From Mytilus californianus (lineage: Eukaryota; Mollusca; Bivalvia; Mytilida; Mytilidae), in assembly GCF_021869535.1 (NCBI RefSeq), contig NW_026262712.1, forward strand, positions 102,676,140 to 102,740,139: a stretch of DNA of 64,000 nucleotides, written 5' to 3'. The notes beneath the pieces are model-generated. The model searched no databases. It was not told the DNA's origin and saw only the letters and a list, made by a program, of their open reading frames with translations. Position numbers and translations under genes: made by a program. Positions 34,614 through 45,440 of this stretch are shown one piece after another (position 1 is the stretch's first letter; each line of letters starts with the position of its first letter).

Positions 34614-35240
34614 TTTCATTGTCTTATATATAATCAAGCACATTTGTTCACAATCAAAAATAAAGTACAATATTGCCATGTGAAGTTGAAAGTTCAACCA
34701 ATTCCCGACTTTTGGTCCTTTCGCAATTTTGTATGTTTGACCTCGTCTACTCACCGGTGACCCCTGAGATGATATATCATAAACTTTTCTTATAAAATAT
34801 CTTTCTCCAATCTCAAATCCTCCTAATTTCTCAAAACGTACACTGCAATTCCATGTGTATGGAGAAAAGGAGATGTGAAATATTCGGGCTCGCTGCTGAG
34901 ACAACAACCAAATGACACAAAACGTCTAGTGATCAATATGCGTTCTTCACAAATACATGATATCTATACAATATATATGATTATTCTAAAATATCAGTAT
35001 CTAAAATAGTTATGAACAAATTTAGCAGTGACTATGTGAACCGTGATGTAAACTTGAATACTTAACCTGATGTCACTTGTTATAATGTGTAGTTCACAAT
35101 CATAATCTTTCTAGATACAAATGATTCAAATATGTATATGTATAGACCATATGGTGATAATAAAGTGATAACAGTTATATATTTTTAATGTAAATAATAA
35201 TTAATATCTATAGCAAAATAAAATTGATTTCATAGAAGTA
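34614..35240. other. Intergenic, 3' flank of zinc-finger gene
   Basis: AT-rich. A minus-strand ATTAAA at 35184-35189, about 55 bases past the zinc-finger stop, may be its poly(A) signal. 34865-34920 holds a degraded M2-like phrase (AGGAGATGTGAAATATTCGG). The 111-codon minus frame at 34572-34907 runs into the transposon end and is not a convincing gene. Confidence 0.45.
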
Positions 35241-37049
35241 TTATAAGTGCATAACATGAGCAGAAAAGTCGTGGATATTTTCACATGCCTTACCGCACAT
35301 ATTGCATTGTAACGGATTGTTAACGTTATGGAGTCCCATGTGCAAATAGTACAAGGTTCTATTCAGAAAAATTATTTCACAGTAGCCACACATATGCGCA
35401 TGTTCACGTTTTTGCAGTAAAAGTTCTAGAGGATCATTCTGTGGCGATGCCATATATTGACAAGAGTGCTCGCGCTCATCGATGTAAGGTTCGGGTTGTT
35501 CATAGCGGTATGTCACAGGAGAACCTACAATATTGTCAAATTCACTAGCTTTCTCAAAATATGTACGACTTTCTATGTTACCAGTAGAAGCAGGTCTTGG
35601 TCTTGACATATAAGTGAATTCTGAATCTCCAACATTAGATAAACTGGCGCTCCGAGCACGACGGATATCGTCAACAGCTGTTAAATTCAATTTTAAATCT
35701 GCCTGTGACTGTGTGATATGAGAGGATTTGACGGGTTCCTTCGTATCGATAGCTGTGTCGTGTTCTGTGATACTGTGTGGTTCTTTTGGTTTCTTCTCAG
35801 ATACAAGATTAAGAGGTTCGTGCTGAACGATTTGAGTGGACATGTTTTCGTCATTGTTCTTTTTGTTTAAGTCTTTTGCATCTTTATTTTCATTTTCATT
35901 CGATTTGTTTTTACTAGTTTCATTTTCCTTTGCATGTTGGGTAAGTACATGCATTGTCAAAAAGTCACGTGATTCAAAAATTGAACCACAAAACTGACAG
36001 CGGAAAAACTCATGGACAGTGATATCATTACTTTGATCCTGACTTTTTTTACCTTTTCTGTTTTGTTGACCGGCAGCTGATTCCTTTGGATGATTCAGTG
36101 ACGTCATCTGTTGTTTCTTCGTAGCTGCATGCACTGTCATAACATGCATGGCCATTGCATCTTGGTCCAGAAAATGTTCTGAACAACACATGCACTTTAT
36201 TCCTTGTAGTGGTTGAAATTTCGATTCTTCTCTCGGCGTTCGTTGGTTGCTATCAGCAACAGACAGTGCTGATTTTAAATATTCATCCTCGTTCACGGAC
36301 GATGTAACATCAATTAGAAATTCCTGACCACTTTGTGAAGGAACAAGATCAATTGTCTCTCCATATTCACTGCCGTTTTCTTTAACGCTAGATTTTTTCA
36401 AATGCACGTCGTCTGGCTTACACGTTTCATCTTTCACGCGCATCATCACATGCATTGCATATGTGTCTCTATTCATAAATATATTATGACAACAATCGCA
36501 CTTGAAAGTCCCATGTTGAATGTCTCCATTAAGATTGTTTTGTAAGTTAGAAAAGTACTGTCGTATGGCTCCTTGTTTCATTATGTTCTTCTCCATTCTG
36601 TTCCCGATTTCGGACGCCCATTCTCCATTTAACTGCAGTTGCTTTGCATGAAAAGCAGTATGAGTAAACAAGTCCCGCAAAGTACGAAATTTGGCAAAAC
36701 ATATCTGACATGTGTGTTTGGGAATGCGTCCAACCTGTCTACGGCTTCCTTGTTGAGAACACTGGTGATCTAATGCCATGTGTATCATCAGTTCGTCCTG
36801 GTTTTCTAAATACCTATCGCACATTAAACACGGAATAGATGGCTTTCCATTCTCTGACTGGTTGCGGAATCTTTTCAATCCTGTTTTTCCTGTTGCCGTA
36901 ATATCTTCTGTTGATTTTCGTTTCAATCCCACTTCTTTTGTTAAACCGTTACACTGTTTGTTGTTGATGAGTTCTTCATCTTGCGGTTCCTGTTTTATAC
37001 GCTGGATCATGGCAGAAACTTCTAATTGAGATACCATCTCTTTGCTCAT
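35241..37049 (-). CDS. C2H2 zinc-finger protein with Ikaros/Hunchback-like C-terminal finger pair
   Basis: 602 codons without an intron, ATG at 37049 to TAA at 35241. The N-terminus has I-K-Q-E-P (18-22), a sumoylation consensus, and basic stretches L-K-R-K (42-45) and L-K-R-F-R (58-62) that may be nuclear signals. Finger 1 is at C74-H95 and finger 2 at C114-H134. A C-x2-C...H module at C184 lacks a normal last histidine. Two more fingers follow in the middle, sharing F-x-x-x-D-x-x-x-M-H-V-M/L. A long charged linker rich in Lys/Glu/Ser separates these from the C-terminal pair, C554-x2-C-x12-H-x3-H574 and C582-x2-C-x12-H-x2-H601, which ends one residue before the stop. The L-Y-Y-L-H-M-G-L-H and Q-C-N-M-C-G segments closely resemble the C-terminal dimerisation fingers of Ikaros, Hunchback and TRPS1. 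It is likely a nuclear DNA-binding or protein-pairing factor. The targets are unknown. Confidence 0.88.
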   Translation of the reverse strand: MSKEMVSQLEVSAMIQRIKQEPQDEELINNKQCNGLTKEVGLKRKSTEDITATGKTGLKRFRNQSENGKPSIPCLMCDRYLENQDELMIHMALDHQCSQQGSRRQVGRIPKHTCQICFAKFRTLRDLFTHTAFHAKQLQLNGEWASEIGNRMEKNIMKQGAIRQYFSNLQNNLNGDIQHGTFKCDCCHNIFMNRDTYAMHVMMRVKDETCKPDDVHLKKSSVKENGSEYGETIDLVPSQSGQEFLIDVTSSVNEDEYLKSALSVADSNQRTPREESKFQPLQGIKCMCCSEHFLDQDAMAMHVMTVHAATKKQQMTSLNHPKESAAGQQNRKGKKSQDQSNDITVHEFFRCQFCGSIFESRDFLTMHVLTQHAKENETSKNKSNENENKDAKDLNKKNNDENMSTQIVQHEPLNLVSEKKPKEPHSITEHDTAIDTKEPVKSSHITQSQADLKLNLTAVDDIRRARSASLSNVGDSEFTYMSRPRPASTGNIESRTYFEKASEFDNIVGSPVTYRYEQPEPYIDEREHSCQYMASPQNDPLELLLQKREHAHMCGYCEIIFLNRTLYYLHMGLHNVNNPLQCNMCGKACENIHDFSAHVMHL

Positions 37050-37701
37050 TTCAGTTAAAGATGAAAATACGATTTAATATTGTCTAAACTTAAACTAAGA
37101 ATATTCCAAAACTTTTACAGTCTGTGTTCCTTAAGTTGAATAAAACAAATCCTTCTTCACCAGACCCCTATCTGCTAATGACTAACAATTTACAGTGAAT
37201 AATGCGAAATAAAATATTAGTGCTATAAGCTCCTAATGCAATTTATTGGGTAAAACTAGAAGTTATTAATTATTAACACAACGAGGATTCCCTTTGTAAA
37301 TTATTCTGTTGGCAGAATTCTTAATTATTGAATTCATGCGACGTATGTTGAACGGTTCAGTGTAATAATGCTGAATAATTAATGACCTTACATTGGACGC
37401 TACCCACGGTCGATACACTATGTAAATGAAAAACGCCTCAAAATAATTATAACAAATAGGAATAAAAATAATATATTATTTATACAGTCTGACATCTCAT
37501 TTACTTTGACAATTTGAATATGTTAAAAGTAAATCCATTTAAATACAATATCGACTTCTGTTTACAAGCAATGTGTAATAGAAACAATTCTCCTCTTGAG
37601 TAATAGATAGTAATTTAATTTAATATGTCTTTTCTGTTACTAAACATCTTTACAATACAGATTTTAATTTCTACTCAAGTGTGTACTTTCATTGTATTAC
37701 T

Positions 37702-37740
<39 letters not shown>
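37050..37740. other. 5' flank of zinc-finger gene
   Basis: AT-rich with a (TA)n run at 37707-37740. No promoter element placed with confidence and no upstream exon recognised. Confidence 0.45.
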
Positions 37741-37744
<4 letters not shown>

Positions 37745-37968
37745 TTAGTAAAATAGTCCCAGTGGATATATAGCTCAAAATCATAATTTAACAGATTTTT
37801 ACTAATTTTGAGTAATGCTGATACATGTATAAGGACAGCGTTAACGATAAGCATAATAATGTTGGAAGTATACTGGTCTGTGTTTTGTCTTTCTGGTACA
37901 AATTAATTCATTTTGGTTACTCAAACATGTAAAGTTAAGAATTTGTAATATGTAGCGGTGAATAATAT
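37741..37968 (+). repeat. 230-bp direct duplication, copy 1
   Basis: Begins ACAGTTAGTAAAATAGTCCC and ends TATGTAGCGGTGAATAATAT. It matches 38744-38970 in the same orientation, with roughly a dozen differences by eye. It abuts (TA)n tracts on both sides (37707-37740 and about 37964-37981). Confidence 0.92.
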
Positions 37969-38726
37969 ATATATATATATTATATGATTGGTTACTAAAT
38001 TGAATTCGACGTAATGATTATATATTCTGTCAGGATTTGACGTAGTGTAGGTTTTTGTGATAACGCAGGCTTCGTTTACTTGAAATTAAGTTACAAGTTT
38101 TATCGTCGTAACATTTCGAGAGCTTTTACGGAGAAATATTATTCAATAAAAGAAAACATATGCATAATAGTTGAACCAGTTGAGAATCCTTTTAGGCGTT
38201 GTACTAAAATATCCATATAATTCAATTCTGTACCTTTTTTTCTAACACTTCGTAGCCACCAACGAAAAAGCACGTGTAGAATGTATATATTACATATACT
38301 AATTCGTATATTATTTTTTTTGTAATGTGTTTGTTGGCAAAAATACATGTATAAATATCATATGGTATAATTAAGATAATAAGTCCATAGTTACATATGC
38401 ATCGGCAAAATCAAGACAAATACATATAGTTTGAATCATTTGACAAATTCATGAATAAATAATAATAGTACAAAAAACCTAGGCAGTCTTGATTGGGAGG
38501 ATATTATAATCTTCGGTGGCATTTCGGTATACGTCACGGAGTATGCAAGTCGAAAGAGGAAGTGTAAATTTCCCCTGAATTTATTTCACACCAGGGAAGT
38601 CTTCAACATTTATATAAATTCACGAGTATCACAGCTCCATTTGACTGAGTACCTTCGCGGTTTAAGCAATACTATGACTTATTTCTTAACAGATGACCAA
38701 ATTATAAACACCTGATGCCTGGATAT
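37969..38726. other. Spacer between the duplicated segments
   Basis: AT-rich and non-coding. The 69-codon frame at 38139-38348 has no family features. Confidence 0.5.
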
Positions 38727-38765
38727 CTGGGACTATTATACTAACAGTTAGTATAATAGTCCCAG
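38727..38765. repeat. Perfect hairpin with 18-bp arms and 3-base loop
   Basis: CTGGGACTATTATACTAA (38727-38744), CAG, then the exact inverse TTAGTATAATAGTCCCAG (38748-38765). It sits exactly at the start of duplication copy 2. Copy 1 has only the right arm. Confidence 0.95.
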
Positions 38766-38970
38766 TGGATATATAGTTCAAAATCATAATTTGACAGATT
38801 TTTGCAAATTTTGAGTAATACTAATACATGTATAAGGACAGCGTTAACGATAAGCATAATAATGTTGGAAGTATAAGGTCTGTGTTTTGTCTTTCTGGTA
38901 CAAATTAATTCATTTTGGTTACTCAAACATGTAAAATTAAGAATTTGCAATATGTAGCGGTGAATAATAT
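38744..38970 (+). repeat. 230-bp direct duplication, copy 2
   Basis: Same content as 37741-37968, including AAGGACAGCGTTAACGATAA and TTTGTCTTTCTGGTACAAAT. Copies are about 1.0 kb apart. Confidence 0.92.
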
Positions 38971-40224
38971 TTTATATTTTAGGGAAATGTGTTAAATTGT
39001 TGAAAATTATTTAGTATATGTTATAGTCTTTTTAGCATTCAAATTCCGGTAGGATTTTATAAGTTTTACATTTTTACTCTGCGAGCGAAAAAAAATACAG
39101 GGGACATTCAGTGGCTCTATACTCTAAGGTTTGATTTGGAATTACGAATCACGGTGATCACATGGACATCTCCCATCCGACATTGATACCCATACCGAGG
39201 AACTTGTTACTGAAGACATTTAGGTGTCCGTAAGTGACTTTGGACTTGCTTGGGATACAAAGCTTCAAGTTAGCACAAACACATTTTATCGGTGACTGTA
39301 TCAAATATGATTGGAAAAACTAGTAAATACTAGTAAATATGTTAAATTCATGTTAAAAAAGCATGTTTTATGTTGTTGTATTTTTCAAGTTAAAATATGG
39401 TTATGAAAAATGTTGTACATGTAAACACATGAAAAAGGCATACATACCAACTTTAGTTACATCCCCAAAACTTTAACAAAATATTTTAATAGGCTTTGTG
39501 GTTCATGATTTTGACTAAAGTGTGAGTTTAAACTTCTATTGTAGTTTAGGCAAACCTGAGCTCTAAAAGAAGTTAATTTTAGAATGAGCGTTGCATGATT
39601 TTATTTTAAAATAAAACTTAAAGGTTTGTATGCGGCGATACGTACCGTGATGGAAATCATGAAATGACAATTGCAGAGTTATGTTATTCCAAGTTCATGC
39701 TTTTCAGACTTGACTTTATCTAATCCAAGACTCCTATAACACAGCGTGTCATGTTTTTTTTTCAAAATGTAAAACAACCATGAAAATCCTTGATAGACGT
39801 AAACGGTATCCGATCAAATAACTCTATTTACACCGGAATTTGTGACACGCTTGGTCCGCCGTTGTTTCAGTCATTAGAAACTTAAATGTAAACAAAGCTG
39901 TCGGAGTGATGGAAAATAGGGTTGCAAATCGGTTTGTTGAACAGGTATCAGCAGCATTTCAGTATTATTTGATTTTTATGATAAAAATGTGTATGATATA
40001 AATCTGTTAACTTACGAATGTCTAATATGTTTTTTAACCTGGACAAGAATACCTAATTTAAGGGAGACAATCAAAATATTTCAGACTTCAGTTCTCGCAA
40101 ACACCTCCCAATGATAAAAAGTGAACATATGCTTTTATATCGTAGTCTGTTTACCAATATGACGTAACATGGTATAAAAACTACAAGTTCAAGAACATTA
40201 CCCAAAATCAGATTTTATTCATGA
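38971..40224. other. Intergenic, nothing recognised
   Basis: AT-rich with no recognisable exon or repeat array. Confidence 0.5.
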
Positions 40225-40325
40225 AATAAGATACACCTCAATCTGCCTTGATTTAACTTTATTGTCCTGGACATGCATGTAATATTTGCCACTGGACGTT
40301 AAGCAACCAACAATCAATCAATGAT
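40225..40325 (+). mobile_element. SINE 3' tail fragment
   Basis: TTGTCCTGGACATGCATGTA, ATATTTGCCACTGGACGTTA, AGCAACCAACAATCAATCAA. The phrase CACTGGACGTTAAGCAACC with an ATCA tail is one I recognise from mollusc SINEs. The tRNA-like head is missing. Confidence 0.65.
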
Positions 40326-40555
40326 TTAACTGTAAGTGACCCATCCCATAAAGAGCTATACTAAACCAACCATGCCTCTTAAGCTAACCCTAACAATAGC
40401 CCTAACACTAAATCATATCCCAAACTTAAAACAAACCTTAGCCTTACCCTAACTCTAAAAGTAAATGGAGGCCCTCAATTCAGTAATTTCAGTTGTCTTT
40501 CAACAACATGTACATGTAAGTCTGTTCATTTCTTTTAACATAGAACTTCCAGGAT

Positions 40556-41005
40556 GAACAAACGTCCCAGCCAGAGTCGTACACCATTTACACCAAACTT
40601 CCCAGCCAGAGTCGTACACCAAACTTTTTCCTCAAGTAAACAATTTTATCTTCATGACATGTTCAGGAAGATAAAGTTAAATGAAGAGTCTTGTCACCAC
40701 AGAGCAAAAATTAACATCATACAATACAATCAACTTTGCTCTGTGGTGACAAGACTCTTATTACACGTGTAACCTCATCATCGTACATCAAACTTTTTTT
40801 CTTTTCAAGTAAACAATTTCAACTTCATGACATGTTCAGGACGATAAAGTTGAATGACGAGTCTTGTCACCACAGAGCAAAAATTAACATCATACACTAC
40901 AATAAATTTTTCTCTGTGGTGACAAGACTCTTTTAACATGTGTAACTTCAGCATCGTACATCAAACTTTTCTTCTTTTCAAGTAAACAATTTCAACTTCA
41001 TGATA
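40556..41005. repeat. Tandem unit of about 177 bp carrying a long hairpin
   Basis: Units begin near 40622, 40789 and 40962 (the third truncated) with CAAACTTTTT and AAGTAAACAATTT. Each full unit carries an inverted repeat built on GAGTCTTGTCACCACAGAG. In unit 1 the arms are 40684-40708 and 40735-40759, perfect over 25 bases with a 26-base loop. In unit 2 they are 40859-40877 and 40912-40930, perfect over 19. Just upstream CCCAGCCAGAGTCGTACACC is itself duplicated (about 36-bp period). Confidence 0.9.
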
Positions 41006-41699
41006 TTGAAGATCTAGATTACAAACTATTTGCATGCTCATTGTACATAGTGCATGGGAATTATATATAAAATGTAAATAAGTTCAAAACAAATAATTGA
41101 ATTTTGAAAATTTAATTGATTATTATCAAAAAATGATTTCATGACATTTTCAATAGACCTTTTAAATTTCTATTTAGGATTCTTGGACAATTGACAAGAT
41201 ACATGCATGTATCAACATCATACATTCATACATTACAATCACTTTTGCTATGTGGACTCTTGTAACGTGTGCATCCATAAATTTTATTGTAACATGTATG
41301 ATATTCAGTAGTGATGTAAAAATAGATATAAAGTGTATATTGGAAAGCTAAGGACTACTACTATAAACATCTTGACGGAACGCTTACAGAAGTAATTTAA
41401 TGATCATTCCAATGCTGACATACAGACCTGTATTGTACTATCAGACCTGCCAACTATACCAATTTATGGGGATATCCCCCATGAGAGGTGTTGACCTAAA
41501 TTTTGAAATTCTTTATTATATCAACTGAACACCTCAAAACATGCATTCAAATGGGTTAAAAGGATACTAAAGCAAATACATACTCATTCAAACAATATAG
41601 TATTAGATTAAAAACAGGTATGACAATATAAGAGGAGCATTAGGTCTTAAAATCTCCAATGTAGATTTTGAAAAGTTGGCAGGTATGTACTTTAGTGGA
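41006..41699. other. Intergenic; possible seed of the 39-bp array
   Basis: AT-rich. At 41417-41440 CATACAGACCTGTATTGTAC followed by TATC matches most of the 39-bp unit that is amplified from 41715 on. No gene. Confidence 0.6.
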
Positions 41700-41714
41700 T
41701 TATGTACATGATGT

Positions 41715-42655
41715 ATGACTTACAGACCTGTAAAGTACAATAGTGGATTAAGTATGACTCACAGATCTGTATTGTACTATAGTGGATTAAGTATGACTCA
41801 CAGACCTGTAAAATACAATAGTGGATTAAGTAAGACTTACAGATCTGTATGGTACTATAGTGGATTAAGTATGATTTACAGACCTGTATTGAACTGTAGT
41901 GGATTAAGTATGAATTACAGACCTGTATTGTACTATAGTGGATTAAGTATGACTAACAGACCTGTATGGACTATAGTGGATTAAGTATGACTTACAGACC
42001 TGTATTGTACTATAGTGGATTAAGAATGAATAACTGACAGACCTGTATAGTACTATAGTGGATTAAGTATGACTAACAGACCTGTATTGTACTATAGTGG
42101 ATTAAGTATGACTAACAGACCTGTATAGTACTATAGTGGATTAAGTATGACTTACAGACCTGTATTGTCCTATAGTGGATTAAGTATGACTTACAGACCT
42201 GTATTGTACTATAGTGGATTAAGTATGACTAACAGACCTGTATTGTACTATAGTGGATTAAGTATGACTTACAGAGCTGTATAGTACTATAGTGGATTAA
42301 GTATGACTAACAGACCTGTATAGTACTATAGTGGATTAAATATGACTTACAGATCTGTTTTGTACTATAGTGGATTGAGTATGACTTACAGATCTGTATA
42401 GGACTATAGTGGATTAAGTATGACTTACAGATCTGTATTGTACTATAGTGGATTAAGTATGACTAACAGATCTGTATAGTACCATAGTGGATTAAGTATG
42501 ACTAACAGATCTGTATAGTACTATAGTGGATTAAGTATGACTTACAGATCTGTATTGTACTATAGTGGATTCAGTATGACTAACAGACCTGTATTGTACT
42601 GTATTGGTTTAAGTATGACTAACGGACCTGTATTGTACTGTAGTGGATTAAGTAT
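41715..42655. repeat. 39-bp minisatellite, about 24 copies
   Basis: The unit contains GACTTACAGACCTGTATTGT and ACTATAGTGGATTAAGTAT. Variants are CAGATC/CAGACC and CTTACAG/CTAACAG. A stop-free run over the first copies gives a false 89-codon frame. Confidence 0.95.
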
Positions 42656-45245
42656 GATTTGTACAATATATAGAGGTATGAAACTGGCTTAACTGACCAT
42701 GTGTTTTGAGTCATTGATATTGGTTTTAAAAAAAGTTTCCCTCCATTTTCATTTGTTTTTTTCAAATATAAAGATAAGAAGATGTGGTATGCTCTCTTAC
42801 TACATGTAAATATTACTGTACAGTTATACCTTAAAATTGTCTACTGTCAAACTGTGCATAGGAAATACCTACTGTGTTGTAAAATGATAGTAAAAGTAAT
42901 ATACCCTGCTGGCTGGTACAGTATTTATACAAAAGGTTGCACATGCATACTATCATACATATAGTATTGATTTCTATAAAAGGACAAATATTGTTTTTGA
43001 AGGTAGTGTTTAAATTTTTTTTTTACAAAAACCTTACACCTTCAAGTCATTTTTGAATTTAATTATGCATAAAGTAGTTTTATAAATAAAAAAAATCAAA
43101 AGCCTCAAAGAAAGTCTGTTTTTTTAAATGTTGAGTACAAGCTAACTGAATGGACCTATATGTGTGCCTGAAATGAGAGCCTACCCTGGTATACACTGAA
43201 AATGCAAATTTGTACATGTGATTAACAGTTGACTGCAAATCATACTTTGAGCTTGACAAAATTACTTTTGAGAGTTAAATCTAGTATGCTCTTGGGAAAT
43301 AATGCTTTTCCCGTAAATTCTCTTTATAATTTTACTCTTCCCAAAGACACAATTTCAAGAACACAGGAGCTCTCCGTAATAAAAGAAATTGTCAATATCT
43401 GCTACGGCATTATGTAAATAAACTGTAGAATATAGAAGTCTTCCAATTAAGCATATGATTATTAAAACATAAGTCAAAGGTAATATAAACCAATCTGTAA
43501 GTGGGACTTTAAACATCCTTTCACCCTTCCATAAATATTAGGTTATCTGAAAGTAGCATTGATACAGATTCAGTGTATAATGCACTGTAGAGTGTATTCC
43601 TGTACATGTGTACAATATGGAGATTTGTTCTAACATTTTTTTTCTAAAATCTGTCTATTATAAATACCCCCTTTTTAAAAGGTAGGTGCATTGTGCAATG
43701 TGTGAGTTGTAGTCCATAATTTTGAAATGCTATCAAATAAGATTAAAAATTACAAAATGTACATAAATATCTACTTTTAATTTTTTTTTATTCATTATTG
43801 CATACATGTACATAAAAGTATCATGATATTTCAAGCATGGTAAGGATGTCCACAAAATAAGTATATAAAAGAATGAAAAACTCCTGTTTCCTGGCAGATA
43901 TTCATATTTCATGTACCAGATATTTACATTCTGAATTTATTTTGGACATCTGTAGATTTGTACATTACAAAAACAAATTTCCTAGGGTGGTTTTAGTCAT
44001 TAGTGGGCATACATATTGATATGAACAAATTTTTGGAAAGTCATGCAATTTTCTTTTTTTTTTCTTATAAAAAACATAAAATAATATCATAATTAAATAC
44101 AACTCATAATCCCCAAGAAATTAAAAATGGTTGGAAATGTTGGTCACCTATTTTATACATGCACTTATAAAATTGGTCCATTGCTGAAGATTACAGAGAC
44201 ACTATTCTGATTTGTCCTTTTACAAATATAAATAATATATTAGGATGAACTCCTGAACAAGTCCCTTTGAGATTTTACATATATATAGCGTTCCATTTAA
44301 TTACATTGTCTGTATGTAATATTGATGAAGTCATGATTATTTTAGGGATGTGGGTTTTATTATATAACCTGTCTCATGAATGATCATTAACATTTTATGG
44401 CCATCAAATATTGTCACTAACTTCTTAATCATTTATATTCTATCAATTAACTGTTGGTTTTAATTTTAGTTTTAATTGGAATTGCAACTGAAATTTGAAA
44501 TGGTTGATGTAATAAGTGGTAAATAATAAATGTCCTTCTTTCAGACTGATATAGGTTTTAGTCTCGTTTATTTCAAAAAACATGATCAGAAGATTTATGT
44601 TATAATTATCTTACAAAATACATGAGGTAAATGAAATTAAAATATTATTTAAGGAAATGTTCAATTTAATTTTTCTTCCCACCTAATCACCTGATCACTA
44701 CATGTTTATTCCACTGTGAACGTCTATCAAAAATAGGAATATTCAACGACAAAAAAGAAAATTAGAATTAAAATTTTTATTTGAATAATAAGTTCTTGTA
44801 TATATATCTAGTCTTACCATTTTTAAAAGCTTACATCATGTACATGTATCCAAAAATAAAGAAAAATACTTGTTATACTGAAATCTAATGACAACCATTT
44901 TTACCTCTCCTTTAACCAGAAAAATCAATTTAAAACCAGCCCTATCTCAGGTTTACAAAATGTAGTTATTGGACAAGGGGTGTATTCTTCATGTTTTCAC
45001 ATACATGTATGTGTCTGAACAAAAAATAAATATATATAACAAAAAAACTTATATTATGTAGTTGCTTCATGAGATAAGCAATATTAAGTTATTTTATGAC
45101 AGGCTGTGTTTGTTTCGACAAGGCCAGTGGATATTTAGCAATTTAATGAAACATTTCCCTCAAGGGTCCTTAGAAAACAGATTATGATTTTTATTAAATT
45201 TTGATCCTACTCTGATAAGAGATATCAATCGGTTATCTAAGGTCC
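42656..45245. other. Intergenic 5' flank of harmonin gene
   Basis: AT-rich, 2.6 kb. 42775-42795 holds a short M2 end (AAGAAGATGTGGTATGCTCT). No coding sequence recognised. Confidence 0.5.
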
Positions 45246-45253
45246 TATAAATA
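45246..45253 (+). promoter_or_regulatory. Candidate TATA box of harmonin gene
   Basis: TATAAATA lies 75 bases before the first in-frame ATG, which leaves room for a start site near 45276 and a short 5' UTR. Such motifs are frequent in this AT-rich DNA, so the assignment is tentative. Confidence 0.35.
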
Positions 45254-45320
45254 TCTCTGTTTGACAGTTATTTCTACCTGTTTGTTTGCATAATTGTTGT
45301 ATTGAGTAATTGTGTATTGA

Positions 45321-45440
45321 ATGGAAAATTCTTATGAAGTTTTATATCAAAGAAATCTTATCAGATACGGTAATCTTGATTTAAGACAGATCAAAATGGC
45401 TTCAACAAGAAATTCTAACGCTTCAGAATTTTCCAGTAAG
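45321..45440 (+). CDS. USH1C: Harmonin exon 1
   Basis: 40 codons ending in phase 0 at AG|GTGAGT. It contains two candidate starts (45321 and 45396). The end, S-E-F-S-S-K, begins the first helix of the harmonin domain. Confidence 0.8.

Noticed and set aside
34572-34907. 111-codon minus-strand frame
   Set aside because: It starts at a non-ATG codon and runs into the end of a transposon-like element. The composition gives no domain, though a repeat-derived fossil cannot be excluded.
40380-40455. Telomere-like CCCTAA motifs (TAACCCTAAC, GCCCTAAC, TACCCTAACTC)
   Set aside because: Only a few scattered, out-of-register matches; not a telomeric tract.
41715-41984. 89-codon frame with 13-residue repeats
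   Set aside because: It is a shadow of the 39-bp minisatellite and ends as soon as the units lose phase.
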